Made by a program: the position numbers and the translations under genes. DNA of 64,000 nucleotides from Sorangium cellulosum So0157-2. GTDB taxonomy: Bacteria; Myxococcota_A; Polyangia; Polyangiales; Polyangiaceae. The stretch's first letter is position 1. The number at the start of each line of letters is the position of its first letter. Shown here piece after piece: positions 63,715 through 64,000 of the stretch. The stretch spans positions 14,612,501 to 14,676,500 of the forward strand of contig NC_021658.1 of the NCBI RefSeq assembly GCF_000418325.1, written 5' to 3'. The notes under the pieces are model-generated. The model was not told where the DNA came from. It made no database searches and saw only the letters and a program-made list of their open reading frames with translations.

Positions 63715-64000
63715 CGGCGGGGCGCGGCGGCGGCGCGGGCGCGGGGCTCTTCAGCGCGCGCGCGCGCCGGCTCGTCTCGGACCTCGTGCTCCTCGCGGTG
63801 GCCGTCGTGTGGCTCGGGCCGTACGTGTGGATGACGATCACCTCGCTGAAGACGCTGCCCGAGATCACCCGCGCTCCGGCGTACCCGTTGCCGCAGGCGA
63901 TCCAGCTCGGCGCGTACCGCGAGGTGCTCCAGGCGGTGCCGGTGATGCGGTATTTCGCCAACACCGTGCTCATGGCGACGGCCATCGCGCTCTTGCAGAT
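63711..64000 (+). CDS. ABC importer permease, UgpE-like (truncated by window end)
   Basis: The first 96 codons of the second CUT1 permease, starting at a GTG that overlaps the UgpA-like stop (GTGA). After an Arg-rich leader comes a membrane helix (LVLLAVAVVWLGPYVWMTI) followed by SLKTLPEI and YFANTVLMATAIALL, the standard UgpE/MalG N-terminal layout. The EAA loop and C-terminus lie beyond base 64000. Confidence 0.85.
   Translation, partial: MTAGRGGGAGAGLFSARARRLVSDLVLLAVAVVWLGPYVWMTITSLKTLPEITRAPAYPLPQAIQLGAYREVLQAVPVMRYFANTVLMATAIALLQ

Overview
High-GC DNA with long secreted and lipoprotein genes, a Pkn-type Ser/Thr kinase, Myxococcus-type cysteine-rich repeats and many dispersed intergenic repeats points to a myxobacterium, most likely of the Sorangium/Polyangium type. 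This placement is an inference from gene content and composition. No rRNA, tRNA or CRISPR array was recognised.

Left part (1-24.5 kb): a partial Ser/Thr kinase; a Coq4-like gene divergent from a TetR regulator across a 29-bp inverted repeat; a HisN-type phosphatase, an HSL-type hydrolase and an AraC regulator. Next comes a translationally coupled three-gene cassette (10946 to 6219, minus strand): a lipoprotein-like protein, a secreted protein with a pre-toxin TG region and a PD-(D/E)XK-like C-terminus, and an unrecognised partner that may be its immunity protein. Housekeeping and envelope genes follow: htpG with a nested 129-nt hairpin behind it, a Tat-exported hydrolase, a TPR membrane protein, efp, two large lipoproteins (FG-GAP type and thrombospondin-3/vWA type), a DUF5522 protein and chrA.

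Middle (24.5-38 kb): an IS630 element with 34-bp terminal repeats and a small passenger gene sits against a decayed IS701 transposase. Beyond it lie a ceramide-type glucosyltransferase, an acyl-CoA dehydrogenase and a frameshifted lipoprotein with a formylglycine-generating-enzyme-like domain. A compositionally distinct segment (about 34.4-37.3 kb) holds a 2-oxoglutarate/Fe(II) oxygenase, a freestanding AlaX-type tRNA-editing protein, a winged-helix regulator and a LysE exporter. Together they suggest production or handling of a modified amino acid, with self-protection by tRNA editing and export. A 32-bp minisatellite of about 15 units follows.

Right part (38-64 kb): envelope and secreted proteins (cysteine-rich, carboxypeptidase-regulatory and Gly-rich lipoproteins), a tandem pair of ECF sigma factors of which the second carries a membrane segment and a C-terminal domain, a CcmE-like haem chaperone with Cys in place of the haem-binding His, a phospholipase D/endonuclease-phosphatase pair, a FliB-like cysteine-cluster protein, aspartate kinase, and a HAD phosphatase followed by a Ugp-like ABC importer that runs off the window end.

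Three genes (9475-10946, 30206-33708, 54619-56179) are each broken by one apparent frameshift, two of them within or beside simple repeats. These are either sequencing errors or genuine length variation.
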